Both the position numbers and the translations under genes were made by a program. Below the pieces are notes generated by a model, which saw only the letters and a list, made by a program, of their open reading frames with translations, did not search any database and was not told where the DNA came from. Positions 13,792 through 13,808 of a stretch of DNA of 13,808 nt are shown here, piece after piece (position 1 is the stretch's first letter; the number at the start of each line of letters is the position of its first letter). Origin of the DNA: CAYNST01 sp964399955 (GTDB taxonomy: Bacteria; Pseudomonadota; Gammaproteobacteria; Pseudomonadales; Cellvibrionaceae). The stretch lies in NCBI GenBank assembly GCA_964399955.1, contig CAYNST010000096.1, positions 1 through 13,808 on the forward strand. Direction: 5' to 3'.

Positions 13792-13808
13792 CGCTGTCAG
13801 CCCGAGCG

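Overview
The window looks like chromosome from a polysaccharide-degrading gammaproteobacterium of the Cellvibrionaceae type (Cellvibrio, Saccharophagus or Teredinibacter relatives). The clues are a secreted lipoprotein with a very long poly-serine linker, a GH26 mannanase lipoprotein with a CBM35-like module, several TonB C-terminal domain proteins, and a YbiI-type DksA/TraR zinc-finger protein close in sequence to the enterobacterial one. The assignment to this group is inference; no rRNA or other phylogenetic marker is present.

Layout. 1-2134: one minus-strand gene for a membrane-anchored protein of unknown function (133-987), followed by more than 1.1 kb with no convincing gene. A diverged repeat of about 50 bp occurs on both sides of that gene (76-123 and 1682-1733). 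2135-2969: a diheme cytochrome c lipoprotein whose poly-serine linker is interrupted by a 100-N assembly gap. The reading frame is offset by the arbitrary gap size, so this is one gene and not two ORFs. 2976-3020: a perfect 21-bp hairpin between convergent genes. 3076-4998: a minus-strand two-gene operon of an exported protein of unknown function and a Sel1-repeat protein carrying a TonB C-terminal domain.

5458-6177: a stand-alone class-I glutamine amidotransferase. 6371-9176: a regulated TonB locus. A BlaI/MecI-family repressor, an M56 (BlaR1-like) membrane metallopeptidase whose C-terminus is a TonB domain, and a conventional TonB protein are read in one direction and end at a strong rho-independent terminator. 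Three GCTA-N6-TAGC palindromes lie upstream, one of them over the -10 of a plausible promoter, suggesting repression that is relieved when the M56 protein senses a signal. No ExbB, ExbD or TonB-dependent receptor lies in the window.

9509-11287: a GH26 beta-mannanase lipoprotein with an Ig-like and a CBM35-like module, preceded by a 17-bp palindrome. 11288-12420: mostly intergenic, with one small gene (11889-12152) between two direct copies of an ~81-bp repeat whose central hairpin shows compensatory changes. 12421-13374: an unrecognised protein with an HELLH metallopeptidase-like motif. 13522-13791: ybiI. The window ends 17 bases later.

The most interesting points are the hairpin repeat flanking the small gene, the operator array and M56-TonB architecture of the blaI locus, and the Sel1/TonB hybrid, which appears to lack the membrane anchor that a real TonB needs.
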